Shown here piece by piece: positions 34,876-42,870 of a stretch of 64,000 bases of DNA (positions are counted from its first letter, which is position 1; the number at the start of each line of letters is the position of its first letter). The stretch is from Dehalococcoidia bacterium. Its GTDB lineage: Bacteria > Chloroflexota > Dehalococcoidia > Dehalococcoidales > Fen-1064. Under the pieces are notes generated by a model. It was not told the origin of the DNA. It did no database searches and was given only the letters and a program-made list of their open reading frames with translations. The stretch spans positions 62,001-126,000 of the forward strand of contig DUEV01000004.1 in assembly GCA_011170375.1 (NCBI GenBank). Direction: 5' to 3'. A program made the translations under genes and the position numbers.

Positions 34876-35052
34876 ATGGTAACCTGGAGACTGAAGGACT
34901 GCCCCCGCTGTGGGGGAGACACATACATAGATAAAGACTTAGACGGGTGGTACCAGCAATGCCTCCTGTGTGCTTACAGGCTTGAGCTGAAGGAGCTAAA
35001 TTGCCGTAAGAAGCCGCTGGCGGTGACCATTTCGGACGAAGACGAGGACTAG
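34876..35052 (+). CDS. small zinc-ribbon protein, 58 residues
   Basis: ATG 34876 is preceded by GGTGAGG. The product has CPRCGGD and CLLC pairs that form a zinc ribbon (residues about 9-32), then the basic ELNCRKKPLA and an acidic tail SDEDED. It resembles small stand-alone zinc-ribbon proteins; the role is unknown. Confidence 0.6.
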   Translation: MVTWRLKDCPRCGGDTYIDKDLDGWYQQCLLCAYRLELKELNCRKKPLAVTISDEDED

Positions 35053-35108
35053 ATATAGAGTAGTGTTCGCCTGAATTGAAAAAACAGAGGCACAATCAGA
35101 AAACATCC

Positions 35109-35139
35109 TTGACAAAACCCTAGGGTTTTTAGGTATAAT
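35109..35139 (+). promoter_or_regulatory. promoter with palindromic operator of the XRE-ImmA pair
   Basis: TTGACA 35109-35114 and TATAAT 35134-35139 with a 19-base spacer. The spacer is almost filled by the perfect 16-base palindrome AAAACCCTAGGGTTTT (35114-35129). The predicted transcript start coincides with ATG 35146, so the message would be leaderless. Confidence 0.7.
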
Positions 35140-35145
35140 ACTTTT

Positions 35146-35523
35146 ATGAACAATAAAAAAGAACCCAAGATTGTGCCATTCCTGAAAGACTTGATGAGGC
35201 GCCGACGACGTCTGCCCAGTCAGCTAGCTAACGACGTTGGCGTCAGCCATCCCACGGTTGGCCGATGGCTGACCGGTGAGGACGCTCCCAGTACAACCTC
35301 CTGCCGCAAGCTGGCGGCCTACAGTGGCGTATCCGTGGAAGAGGTTCTAGCCATGGCTGGTCACCTGCCAGAGATCAAACCTGTGCCAGCCGCAGAATGG
35401 CCAGAATTCAGAGAGTACGCTAACACCAAGTACCCCGATTTGCTTGATGAAGACGTCATCATCATGATTGAAGACCTCATTGAGCGCCGGCGGGAGAAAA
35501 GGCTTGGCAAGAAAACTCCCTAA
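35146..35523 (+). CDS. XRE-family HTH regulator
   Basis: 125 residues. The helix-turn-helix lies at about 15-60 (RRRRLPSQLANDVGVSHPTVGRWLTGEDAPSTTS). The acidic C-terminal half (YPDLLDEDVIIMIEDLIERRREK) could mediate pairing. No ribosome site precedes the ATG, in keeping with a leaderless transcript. It overlaps the ImmA-like gene downstream. In such pairs the metallopeptidase inactivates or modifies the XRE repressor; the palindrome in its promoter is the likely operator. Confidence 0.85.
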   Translation: MNNKKEPKIVPFLKDLMRRRRRLPSQLANDVGVSHPTVGRWLTGEDAPSTTSCRKLAAYSGVSVEEVLAMAGHLPEIKPVPAAEWPEFREYANTKYPDLLDEDVIIMIEDLIERRREKRLGKKTP

Positions 35524-36190
35524 ATGGGAGGTTCAGCTCTGGTCTTACCTTACCATCGGTAATGGCATGCACTGCCCCCTACTTAACTGCTGCACCAGTA
35601 TGTTAAGAAGAGAGTGTTGTGCCGATACCAACCGTGAGAAGCTTAGCCTTCTGATTGCCAGCGACGGCCGGTTTGACCCCGATAACTTCGACCGGGGAAG
35701 GCCCTGCGGCGAGGGGGTAATGCCGTACGTCGAGAAGCTGGCAGAACAGCAACTCAGACGTGGTAAGGTAACAAGCATACCAGTGCCCACTGAACTTGTT
35801 CAACTGGTTGATGAAGGGCATCCTATCGAAGTGTGCCCACTCGACCTCAGGGCTTACTGCGCTGCAACCTGGCGTCTCCAGGACTGCTGGGTAATACAGG
35901 TACCCGATACAGCCTCCCCATCCCACACTCGATTTGCTTTATTCCACGAGGCCTTCCACATTATTGCCCACAACCGTTGTCAGTCCCCCGTCTTCAGTAA
36001 AAGGGGGACAAATCAAGGCGCCTTCAATGAGCTGCTGGCAGATTACTTCGCTATCTGTGTCCTGATGCCCAGAGAACATTTGAGAGAGAAGTGGGTGGAG
36101 ATTCAAGACGTACAGAAGATGGCGGATACCTTTGAAGTCCCTAAGTCAACCATGTGGCTCAGACTCAGGGAAATGGACCTGGTAGACTGA
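35504..36190 (+). CDS. ImmA/IrrE family metallo-endopeptidase
   Basis: About 228 residues from TTG 35504, chosen by GGGAG 7 bases upstream; TTG 35468 is an alternative. The zinc motif is RFALFHEAFHIIAHN (HExxH), with a downstream Glu in FNELLADYFAICVLMP, as in peptidase M78. Members cleave a partner repressor under stress or DNA damage. It overlaps the end of the XRE gene by 20 bases, so expression is coupled. Whether it belongs to a mobile element relic or a host stress switch cannot be told. Confidence 0.85.
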   Translation: MARKLPKWEVQLWSYLTIGNGMHCPLLNCCTSMLRRECCADTNREKLSLLIASDGRFDPDNFDRGRPCGEGVMPYVEKLAEQQLRRGKVTSIPVPTELVQLVDEGHPIEVCPLDLRAYCAATWRLQDCWVIQVPDTASPSHTRFALFHEAFHIIAHNRCQSPVFSKRGTNQGAFNELLADYFAICVLMPREHLREKWVEIQDVQKMADTFEVPKSTMWLRLREMDLVD

Positions 36191-36404
36191 GTCTGAGGAG
36201 CAGCAAGCCAACCGCAGGACACTCTTCTGCCTCTCTCCTACATGAGGCACCATCATCGCTTCTGTCCTGCACCAAGGCAAGCTTAACTACAGCTTAAGGC
36301 TGATCACAAGACAGTCATCCACTATTAATATCAGGTCGTTTTGCGCTATAGTCATCACAACACCAACACCACAGAGATAACGAGCGGACATTACATCGAG
36401 ACCA

Positions 36405-37826
36405 ATGCAAAATACCAGAAGCTCTTACAAATGGCTGGCACTACTGACCGTATCTATTGGTACCTTCATGGCCACCCTGGATGCCAGCATTGTTAACATC
36501 TCCCTGCCGAGACTGAGCGTTGTCTTCGATACAGAGCCATCGGTCGTGCTCTGGGTAACGGTTGCCTATCTCCTGGTAAGCGTCGGCTTGATGCTTGCAC
36601 TGGGTAAGATTGGTGACCTGTTCGGCAGGAAACGAGTCTATATCATCGGCCTGACAGTTTTTACCGTAGGGCTTGTCCTCTGCTGGATTTCGCAGAGCGT
36701 TGTCCAGCTTATCCTCGCCCGAATCGTACAGGCAGTAGGGGCCGCCATGACCGCTGCTCTGAGCAATGCCATCGTTACTGATGTCTTCCCTGACCAGGAG
36801 CGAGGCAAAGCATTGGGTATCCTGGGAGCATTGGTTTCCGCCGGTTTACTGAGTGGCCCTGTTCTGGGCGGTTTCCTGCTTGATGCACTCGACTGGCCTT
36901 CAATCTTCTATGTCCGCGTGCCTGTTGGTGTTATTGGCGTGATTATGGCCCTGGTATTACTTAAAGAACAAAAGGTAGTCAGTGCCGAGATGAGGTTCGA
37001 TTGGGCCGGTGCCGGCATTCTATTCGGTGGTCTTGCCTGCCTGCTGCTCTTTTTCAATCTTGGAGGTAAGCAAGGTTTCACCGATATCCCGGTCCTCGCC
37101 CTGTGCGCTGGCGCGGTGGTGCTACTTGGCTTCTTTATAGTAATCGAAAAAAGAGTCTCACATCCAATCCTCGACTTAAGTCTCTTCCGCAGTCGCATCT
37201 TTGCCAGTGGCATCGTTAGTATGGGCATCATGTTCCTCGGCATATCCGCCAACACCTTCCTCACACCTTTTTACCTCATTCATGGACTCGGCCGTTCCGC
37301 CGCACAGGCCGGATTACTACTCGCGGTCATCTCCTCTACTACCATTTTCGTAGGACCAGTCAGCGGCTGGCTCTCAGATAAGATAGGCTCGAGGATATTG
37401 TGTACCATTGGCATGACCTTTGTCACTCTTGCTCTCTTTCTACTCAGCAGACTGGTTACCGAATCATCCACACCGGAGATAATACTACGTTTCGTACTCC
37501 TCGGCTTCGGACTGGGCATGTTCTCATCGCCGAATAACAGCTCAATCATGGGCTCAGTACCCAGGCAGAGTCTCAGCACAGGGTCGGCCATGATTGCCAT
37601 GATACGACAGGTGGGGATGTCAAGTGGTATGGCCATTGCCGGGGCAATCTTCGCCTGGCTTACCGGGGATATTCCCATTAATACACTCGATGCCCCCTCC
37701 CTCGTCAACGCCTTTCAGAACAGCCTTCTGATTGCTGCCATCATTTGCAGTATTTCTATCATCACCTCCTGGGTTCGCGGTAGAAGCACGCCCGAAGCTT
37801 CGGAGACAACTCCACCCATCGGTTGA
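36405..37826 (+). CDS. MFS drug transporter, DHA2 (EmrB/QacA) type
   Basis: 473 residues with 14 predicted membrane segments, the DHA2 layout. Visible motifs are TFMATLDASIVNISLPRLS (helix 1, motif D), GKIGDLFGRKRVYIIGL (motif A) and the motif C segment GLLSGPVLGGFLLD. It probably extrudes lipophilic compounds by proton antiport. It is a single gene followed by an intrinsic terminator. Confidence 0.88.
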   Translation: MQNTRSSYKWLALLTVSIGTFMATLDASIVNISLPRLSVVFDTEPSVVLWVTVAYLLVSVGLMLALGKIGDLFGRKRVYIIGLTVFTVGLVLCWISQSVVQLILARIVQAVGAAMTAALSNAIVTDVFPDQERGKALGILGALVSAGLLSGPVLGGFLLDALDWPSIFYVRVPVGVIGVIMALVLLKEQKVVSAEMRFDWAGAGILFGGLACLLLFFNLGGKQGFTDIPVLALCAGAVVLLGFFIVIEKRVSHPILDLSLFRSRIFASGIVSMGIMFLGISANTFLTPFYLIHGLGRSAAQAGLLLAVISSTTIFVGPVSGWLSDKIGSRILCTIGMTFVTLALFLLSRLVTESSTPEIILRFVLLGFGLGMFSSPNNSSIMGSVPRQSLSTGSAMIAMIRQVGMSSGMAIAGAIFAWLTGDIPINTLDAPSLVNAFQNSLLIAAIICSISIITSWVRGRSTPEASETTPPIG

Positions 37827-37840
37827 CATCATTTGAGCCC

Positions 37841-37869
37841 ACAGGCATAATTGGATGCCTGTTTTATTA
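37841..37869 (+). terminator. intrinsic terminator after the DHA2 transporter
   Basis: ACAGGCAT 37841-37848 and ATGCCTGT 37855-37862 form an 8-base stem with a 6-base loop followed by TTTATT, 15 bases after the stop. Confidence 0.75.
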
Positions 37870-38041
37870 CAGTATCGGATTTATGAAAATACGTTCGAGG
37901 ACGGTCACGATGGCAGAGTAACTGTCTATTGCTCGAGGTAAGATGGCGATAATTGTTACGGACTGCCAGAAACGGTGACTCGGTTTGTTTGCAGAAGATT
38001 GCAGGTATGAGTTTTTAGTAAGGGCGACGGTAATATAAGAT

Positions 38042-38497
38042 ATGAGTAAAGAACACAGAATCGATGCTGGAGCCATAATAATACAGGAAAACAGAATTTT
38101 GCTTGTCAGATATAATGACCTACAAGGAAAGAGCTACTTGGTTGGGCCTGGTGGTGGTGTAGAAGATGATGAAAGTATTATCAAGGCTTTGACGAGGGAG
38201 GTAAAGGAAGAAACAGGGCTCGAGGTTAATCCTAGTAAAATACTGTTTATTGAAGATTTAGTTTCCAGCAAGTACAGATTTGTAAAGATATGGTTCTTAT
38301 GCGAGCCTGTTGGTGGACAACTGATGAACACCCAAGACGCAATCGATGAGGGAATTATTGAAGCCGGCTGGTACCGTAAAGAAAAACTTGAATCTGAGAC
38401 TGTTTATCCACCAATTATTATGGATATAAATTGGCGGGGGTTCTTCGAAGACAATTGGGAAGCCAAATACCTAGGTTTAAGATATGCTGATTTCTAA
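38042..38497 (+). CDS. Nudix hydrolase
   Basis: 151 residues. The Nudix box is complete (GGGVEDDESIIKALTREVKEETGL matches Gx5Ex7REUxEExGU, at about residues 38-60). It cleaves nucleoside diphosphates linked to another group; the substrate is unknown. Base composition is more A+T-rich than the flanking genes, which hints at recent acquisition. No clear ribosome site precedes the ATG. Confidence 0.85.
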   Translation: MSKEHRIDAGAIIIQENRILLVRYNDLQGKSYLVGPGGGVEDDESIIKALTREVKEETGLEVNPSKILFIEDLVSSKYRFVKIWFLCEPVGGQLMNTQDAIDEGIIEAGWYRKEKLESETVYPPIIMDINWRGFFEDNWEAKYLGLRYADF

Positions 38498-38530
38498 TAA
38501 TCATTTCCGCAACGAGCTAATATTAGTGAA

Positions 38531-39199
38531 ATGACCGACGAAACAAGCCTGAGACTTACCGGAGTACAGAAAGAGCCGCTGGACACCACCCAAACTGATG
38601 TCGTCCTCAGTACCTCACGTGGTGATATCAGAGGCATTCTTCATCCCGCCAGCGGCAGTGCCGGTGTCATCTGGGTCTGCGGTGCCCTCGGCGGACTCGA
38701 GGGCCCATCTTTCGGAATCTTCAAAGACCTGAGCCAAGAACTCACTACCGAAGGAATTACCTCCCTGCGACTCGACTACCGTCTTCCCGGATACGTTCCA
38801 CCGTGCGTCCTCGATGTGTTGGTGGGGATATATTTCCTCGGGCAGGAGGGGGTGGAGGACATTGGCCTTGTCGGGCATTCATTTGGTGGGGCGGTGGTCA
38901 TTCAGGCCGGGGTAATGAGCCCTCAGGTGAAGACGGTGGTGGGACTCTCCAGCCAGACCTACGGAGCACATCCAGTAGACAAGCTATCCCCGAAACCACT
39001 TCTACTGGTCCATGGGGAGCGTGACCAGAATCTGCCCGCCGACTGCTCCCGCCAGATATACCAGTGGGCCAGGGAACCAAAAAAACTGGTGATTTACCGG
39101 CATAACGGTCACTTTCTTCGCGAAAGCCACGACGAACTTCATGACCTCCTCAAAGACTGGCTGGTCAAGAAGCTCAAACAAGAGGCAGCCCAGACATAG
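38531..39199 (+). CDS. alpha/beta hydrolase
   Basis: 222 residues. The nucleophile elbow is GLVGHSFGGAVVIQ (Ser at about 118), an acid lies after the strand LLVHGERDQNLP, and the final His is in YRHNGHFLRES. The small size and lack of a large lid resemble dienelactone-hydrolase-like or acyl-peptidase-like cytoplasmic esterases. The substrate is unknown. Confidence 0.82.
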   Translation: MTDETSLRLTGVQKEPLDTTQTDVVLSTSRGDIRGILHPASGSAGVIWVCGALGGLEGPSFGIFKDLSQELTTEGITSLRLDYRLPGYVPPCVLDVLVGIYFLGQEGVEDIGLVGHSFGGAVVIQAGVMSPQVKTVVGLSSQTYGAHPVDKLSPKPLLLVHGERDQNLPADCSRQIYQWAREPKKLVIYRHNGHFLRESHDELHDLLKDWLVKKLKQEAAQT

Positions 39200-39238
39200 C
39201 ATAGGGTGATAAGTGAACTACTACGCAGGACTCTTTTG

Positions 39239-39247
39239 TGCTATAAT
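39239..39247 (+). promoter_or_regulatory. extended -10 promoter of the MaoC pair
   Basis: TG-C-TATAAT at 39239-39247, 47 bases before ATG 39294; the -35 region is poor. Confidence 0.6.
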
Positions 39248-39293
39248 GTCAGGCGAACATCAGCGACACGAATGAAATAAAGGAGGCTTATCC

Positions 39294-39761
39294 ATGGCAG
39301 AAGACTCAGTAATCACGGATGAGATGAGAGCCGCAATCGGTGTGGAGTCGGAGCCCTCCGAGTACGAGATTGAAAAAGAAGCAATCCGTAGGTGGGCAGA
39401 GGCAATTGGTGATACCAATCCTCTCTACCGGGATGAAGAGTACGCCAAGAGCAAGGGGTACCGCAGCATCATTGCTCCCCCGGGCTTCATTGCCAATTAT
39501 GCCTATCCTACCAAGGTTGGTGAAGGAGGGCGGCGTGGCTTCCGTAGTCCCTTTGCAATGGTGCTCAACGGTGGTAACGAGTACGATTTCCTCAAACCTA
39601 TCCAGGCTGGCGATAAGATAACATCCACCACCAAACTGGCTGAACTCCGAGAGCGCGAGGGCCGGCTCGGCAAGATGCTCTTTATGATTAACGAGACCAC
39701 GTATAAAAACCAGGATGGTGAGATTGTAGCCAAGTCTCGCGGCACCATAATCAGTTACTAG
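39294..39761 (+). CDS. MaoC-like dehydratase, N-terminal-type (FAS1-like) subunit
   Basis: 155 residues with AGGAGG before the ATG. It has a hot-dog fold with RRWAEAIGDTNPLYRDEEYAKSKGYRSIIAPPGFI, typical of the non-catalytic or half-active MaoC_dehydrat_N subunit. It is followed 28 bases later by the MaoC-type partner at 39790. Such pairs hydrate enoyl-CoA or dehydrate hydroxyacyl thioesters as heterodimers. Confidence 0.85.
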   Translation: MAEDSVITDEMRAAIGVESEPSEYEIEKEAIRRWAEAIGDTNPLYRDEEYAKSKGYRSIIAPPGFIANYAYPTKVGEGGRRGFRSPFAMVLNGGNEYDFLKPIQAGDKITSTTKLAELREREGRLGKMLFMINETTYKNQDGEIVAKSRGTIISY

Positions 39762-39789
39762 AGCCCGTGAAATGATAAGGAGTAGATAA

Positions 39790-40221
39790 ATGGCAGACCA
39801 AGTATACTGGGAAGACGTAGATGTTGGCACCGAGGTAACGCCACTGCAGAAGCAGCCTACCACACAACAGCTGGTGCGCTGGGCCGGAGGCTCCGGAGAC
39901 TTCTATCAGATACACTATGACAAGGACTTTGCTCTGGGCAACCAGTTACCCGGAGTGATTGTGCACGGGGCTTTGAAGAGCGCCTGGCTGGGGCAGCTAC
40001 TGGGCGATTGGGTTGGCGAGAAGGGTAAAATCAAGACCTACGGTTGCAGCTACCGCGGTATGGATGTCCCCGGTGATACCCTCACATGTAAGGGCACCGT
40101 CACTAAGAAATACGAAGAAGGTGGCGAACACCTGGTGGACTGTGATATCTGGCTGGAAAACTCCAAGGGTGAAAAAACGACACCAGGTACGGCCACATTG
40201 GTTCTCCCTTCGAAGGGTTAA
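39790..40221 (+). CDS. MaoC-like dehydratase, catalytic subunit
   Basis: 143 residues. The hot-dog domain carries QLVRWAGGSGDFYQIHYDKDFA (hydratase 2 motif with Asp and His, about residues 31-52) and GVIVHGALKSAWLGQLL. It should form the active site with the protein from 39294. Natural substrates may be R-hydroxyacyl-CoA esters. A terminator follows at 40296. Confidence 0.85.
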   Translation: MADQVYWEDVDVGTEVTPLQKQPTTQQLVRWAGGSGDFYQIHYDKDFALGNQLPGVIVHGALKSAWLGQLLGDWVGEKGKIKTYGCSYRGMDVPGDTLTCKGTVTKKYEEGGEHLVDCDIWLENSKGEKTTPGTATLVLPSKG

Positions 40222-40295
40222 CAACAGCGACAATAAGGCTAATTCTGATAAAGTGGCCCCGAAACAACCGAATCGGGGGAGGAGCCTGATATATC

Positions 40296-40327
40296 AAGTC
40301 GGAGACTTTCGTCTCCGACTTCTCTTT
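40296..40327 (+). terminator. intrinsic terminator after the MaoC pair
   Basis: AAGTCGGAGAC 40296-40306 and GTCTCCGACTT 40311-40321 form an 11-base stem with a TTTC loop, followed by CTCTTTT. It lies between convergent genes. Confidence 0.8.
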
Positions 40328-40335
40328 TCCAGCAA

Positions 40336-40959
40336 CTAAAACCTGTCCCCAAGACTCTTACGGCGGAAAAAACGACCCCAGTTGCCTGCCTTATCCCGCA
40401 TCTCTATAATCCTGGGAATGTATCTGATCAGTGGAATAAGCAGCAGTCCTACCGAGTATACAACCAGTTCCCATCTGTCGTACTTAAGCCAGCCAACAAA
40501 AGGAAAGCTTATCAGAGCAATGCTATAGCTTAGTGTGGGGAAGCGGGTGATAAGCAATAAGATACAGAAGATACCAAACGCAATCGGAAGACCCCACGGC
40601 ATCAGAACACAAAGAACACCGATACAGGTCGCACCGCCTCTACCACCACGAAACCCGAGAAACACCGGAAAGGCGTGTCCGAGCACTGCCGTTGCCCCCG
40701 CAACGAACTGCGCAATCTCACCCACTCCCAGGCCTATGGCAACACCCACCGCCGCCGCACCCTTCCCGACATCCGATATCAGGACTAAAAAACCCCACCA
40801 GAAACCGACAGTGTAGAAGACATTCATCGCCCCCATATTCCGAGTACCCGTTTCCCGTATGTCGGTACCCTTCCGCAGCCGCCCTATCAGGTAGGCGAAA
40901 GGGATAGAGCCAAGTAGATAAGCAATTATAATTGCCAGAGCAACGAGGAAACCTTCCAC
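40336..40959 (-). CDS. plsY: glycerol-3-phosphate acyltransferase PlsY
   Basis: 207 residues from GTG 40959, chosen by GGGGG 7 bases upstream; the frame extends to TTG 41004. PlsY acylates glycerol 3-phosphate from acyl-phosphate at the membrane, the first step of phospholipid synthesis. Motifs are AYLLGSIPFAYLIGRL, GTRNMGAMNVFYTVG, GHAFPVFLGFRGGRGGAT, with five or more membrane segments. It converges on the MaoC pair. Confidence 0.9.
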   Translation of the reverse strand: MEGFLVALAIIIAYLLGSIPFAYLIGRLRKGTDIRETGTRNMGAMNVFYTVGFWWGFLVLISDVGKGAAAVGVAIGLGVGEIAQFVAGATAVLGHAFPVFLGFRGGRGGATCIGVLCVLMPWGLPIAFGIFCILLLITRFPTLSYSIALISFPFVGWLKYDRWELVVYSVGLLLIPLIRYIPRIIEMRDKAGNWGRFFRRKSLGDRF

Positions 40960-41054
40960 ACCATTACCCCCAGATTCCGATTTCTGCCCAAGAGGATAGA
41001 CCAATCAAGCCTGCAATGTCAAACGTCCGTTGAGATGGCACTAATTATTGACGG

Positions 41055-41993
41055 ATGAAACACAGCGATGATACCATTGACGAAATGACGGCGGTTATCG
41101 AGGTCGAGCATCTCAGGAAAACATACGGCACCACCGTTGCCGTGGCTGATGTTTCTTTCCATGTCAACGAAGGGGAGATATTCGGCCTGCTTGGCCCAAA
41201 TGGTGCCGGTAAAACAACCGCAGTCGAGTGTCTTCAGGGTCTACGCCGACCCGATTCGGGCAATCTCCGTGTGCTCGGGCTTGACCCGCAGACAGAAGCA
41301 ACAACGCTACGACGGCGAATCGGCTCCCAGCTCCAGGAATCGGCTCTGCCCGACCGTATCAGGGTATGGGAAGCGCTTGACCTGTTCGCTTCAGTCACGC
41401 CCAACTCATCGGACTGGCAGCTACTGATGGAGCAATGGGGCTTGACGGATAAGCGTAAAGCGTCATTCTCCAGTCTCTCCGGTGGGCAGCGACAGCGTCT
41501 TTTCGTTGCACTGGCACTGGTAAATAACCCCGAGGTAGTCTTCCTCGATGAGATGACTACCGGCCTGGACCCGGCTGCCCGTCACGTAGCCTGGGAACTG
41601 GTACGCGCCATTCGTGAGCGTGGTACTACTGTATTGCTGGTGACCCACTTCATGGATGAAGCCGAGCAGCTCTGCGACCGGGTAGCCGTTGTGGACAAAG
41701 GCGAAATCGTGGCGCTGGACTCACCCCAAGGCCTGATTGCAACCCACGCAAGCGAGATTCGCGTTATCTTCAGTACCGACCGCACTGATCTGTCCTGGTT
41801 GGAGAAGATTCCACAAGTACACCAAGTGGAGCGTCTTGGGCCGCGGGTGGAAGTGGAAGGCAGCGGACCAGTACTGGCACTGGTCGCCACCGCCTTAGTT
41901 GAGCATGGTATCACACCCACCGACCTCCGTATCGAACAGCCGACGTTGGAGGACGTCTTCCTCAGACTGACTGGGCACGGTGTCCATGACTAG
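41055..41993 (+). CDS. ABC transporter ATP-binding protein (ABC-2 exporter)
   Basis: 312 residues. Walker A is LLGPNGAGKTTAVE, signature SLSGGQRQRLFVAL, Walker B VVFLDEMTTGLDP, with a C-terminal DUF4162-like region (about 220-310). It pairs with the ABC-2 permease at 42003. The couple resembles drug or lipid exporters of the DrrAB type; the substrate is unknown. Confidence 0.9.
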   Translation: MKHSDDTIDEMTAVIEVEHLRKTYGTTVAVADVSFHVNEGEIFGLLGPNGAGKTTAVECLQGLRRPDSGNLRVLGLDPQTEATTLRRRIGSQLQESALPDRIRVWEALDLFASVTPNSSDWQLLMEQWGLTDKRKASFSSLSGGQRQRLFVALALVNNPEVVFLDEMTTGLDPAARHVAWELVRAIRERGTTVLLVTHFMDEAEQLCDRVAVVDKGEIVALDSPQGLIATHASEIRVIFSTDRTDLSWLEKIPQVHQVERLGPRVEVEGSGPVLALVATALVEHGITPTDLRIEQPTLEDVFLRLTGHGVHD

Positions 41994-42002
41994 GGAGAGT
42001 TG

Positions 42003-42761
42003 ATGCGTACACTGGCCAAGCTAACCTGGGTAGAAATCAAGTTATTCATACGTGAACCAATCACCGTGGTTTTCACTATAGTCCTGCCACTCATTTTCCT
42101 CTTCGTTATGGCTGGAGTCTTTGGCAACACACCCGAAATTGACCCCGAAACTGGTAAAGAAATCTTCCGCGGCGTTGGTGCCACGGATTACTACATACCG
42201 GCATACATCGGCTTGGTCATCGCATCCATCGGTGTTGTTTCCTTACCGGTACACCTGACGGCTTACCGCGAGCGGGGGGTGCTACGCCGCCTCCGTGCTT
42301 CTTCAATACCTGTCTGGACCGTCTTCGGCTCGCAGGTGGTCGTTAGCTTCGCTATATCAATACTAGGCACCATCCTGCTCATAGCCACCGCCATACCAGC
42401 CTACGACGCGGCACTCCCTGAATCACCCGTACTCGTTCTGGCTGCCTTTGTCCTGAGCGTTCTCAGCTTCTCCGCTCTCGGCGTACTTCTTGGAGCAATA
42501 TTACCGACGACACGCGCTGCACAGGGCCTGGGCCTGATACTCTTCTTTGTAATGATGATACTGTCAGGTGCCGGACCACCCCGAGAAGTAATGACCGAGG
42601 CCATGCACTGGATTTCCGACGCCACACCTCTCCGTTATGTCATCCTAATGTTACAGGACCCATGGCTCGGCTTCGGCTGGAACGTACAGGCATCACTAGT
42701 TGTCCTCGGCATAATGGCCATGGCAGTGCTGCTATCAGCCCGATTCTTCCGCTGGGAATGA
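42003..42761 (+). CDS. ABC-2 type permease
   Basis: 252 residues from ATG 42003 with GGGAG 5 bases upstream. It has six membrane segments and the ABC-2 permease pattern (AKLTWVEIKLFIREPITVV near the start, VLSFSALGVLLGAILPTTRAAQGLGLILF in the middle). It starts 9 bases after the ATPase stop, so the two are one operon. Confidence 0.88.
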   Translation: MRTLAKLTWVEIKLFIREPITVVFTIVLPLIFLFVMAGVFGNTPEIDPETGKEIFRGVGATDYYIPAYIGLVIASIGVVSLPVHLTAYRERGVLRRLRASSIPVWTVFGSQVVVSFAISILGTILLIATAIPAYDAALPESPVLVLAAFVLSVLSFSALGVLLGAILPTTRAAQGLGLILFFVMMILSGAGPPREVMTEAMHWISDATPLRYVILMLQDPWLGFGWNVQASLVVLGIMAMAVLLSARFFRWE

Positions 42762-42798
42762 CCAGGGCTTCCTCCCAGTATCATATATGCCAAGAATT

Positions 42799-42807
42799 TG
42801 CTATGAT
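42799..42807 (+). promoter_or_regulatory. extended -10 promoter of the LonB-like gene
   Basis: TG-C-TATGAT at 42799-42807, about 64 bases before ATG 42871. Confidence 0.45.
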
Positions 42808-42870
42808 AACAAGTACACGTTTAGTAACACCACACCCCGGTGCGCCAAGGTAATAATAAGGAGGTAACGA

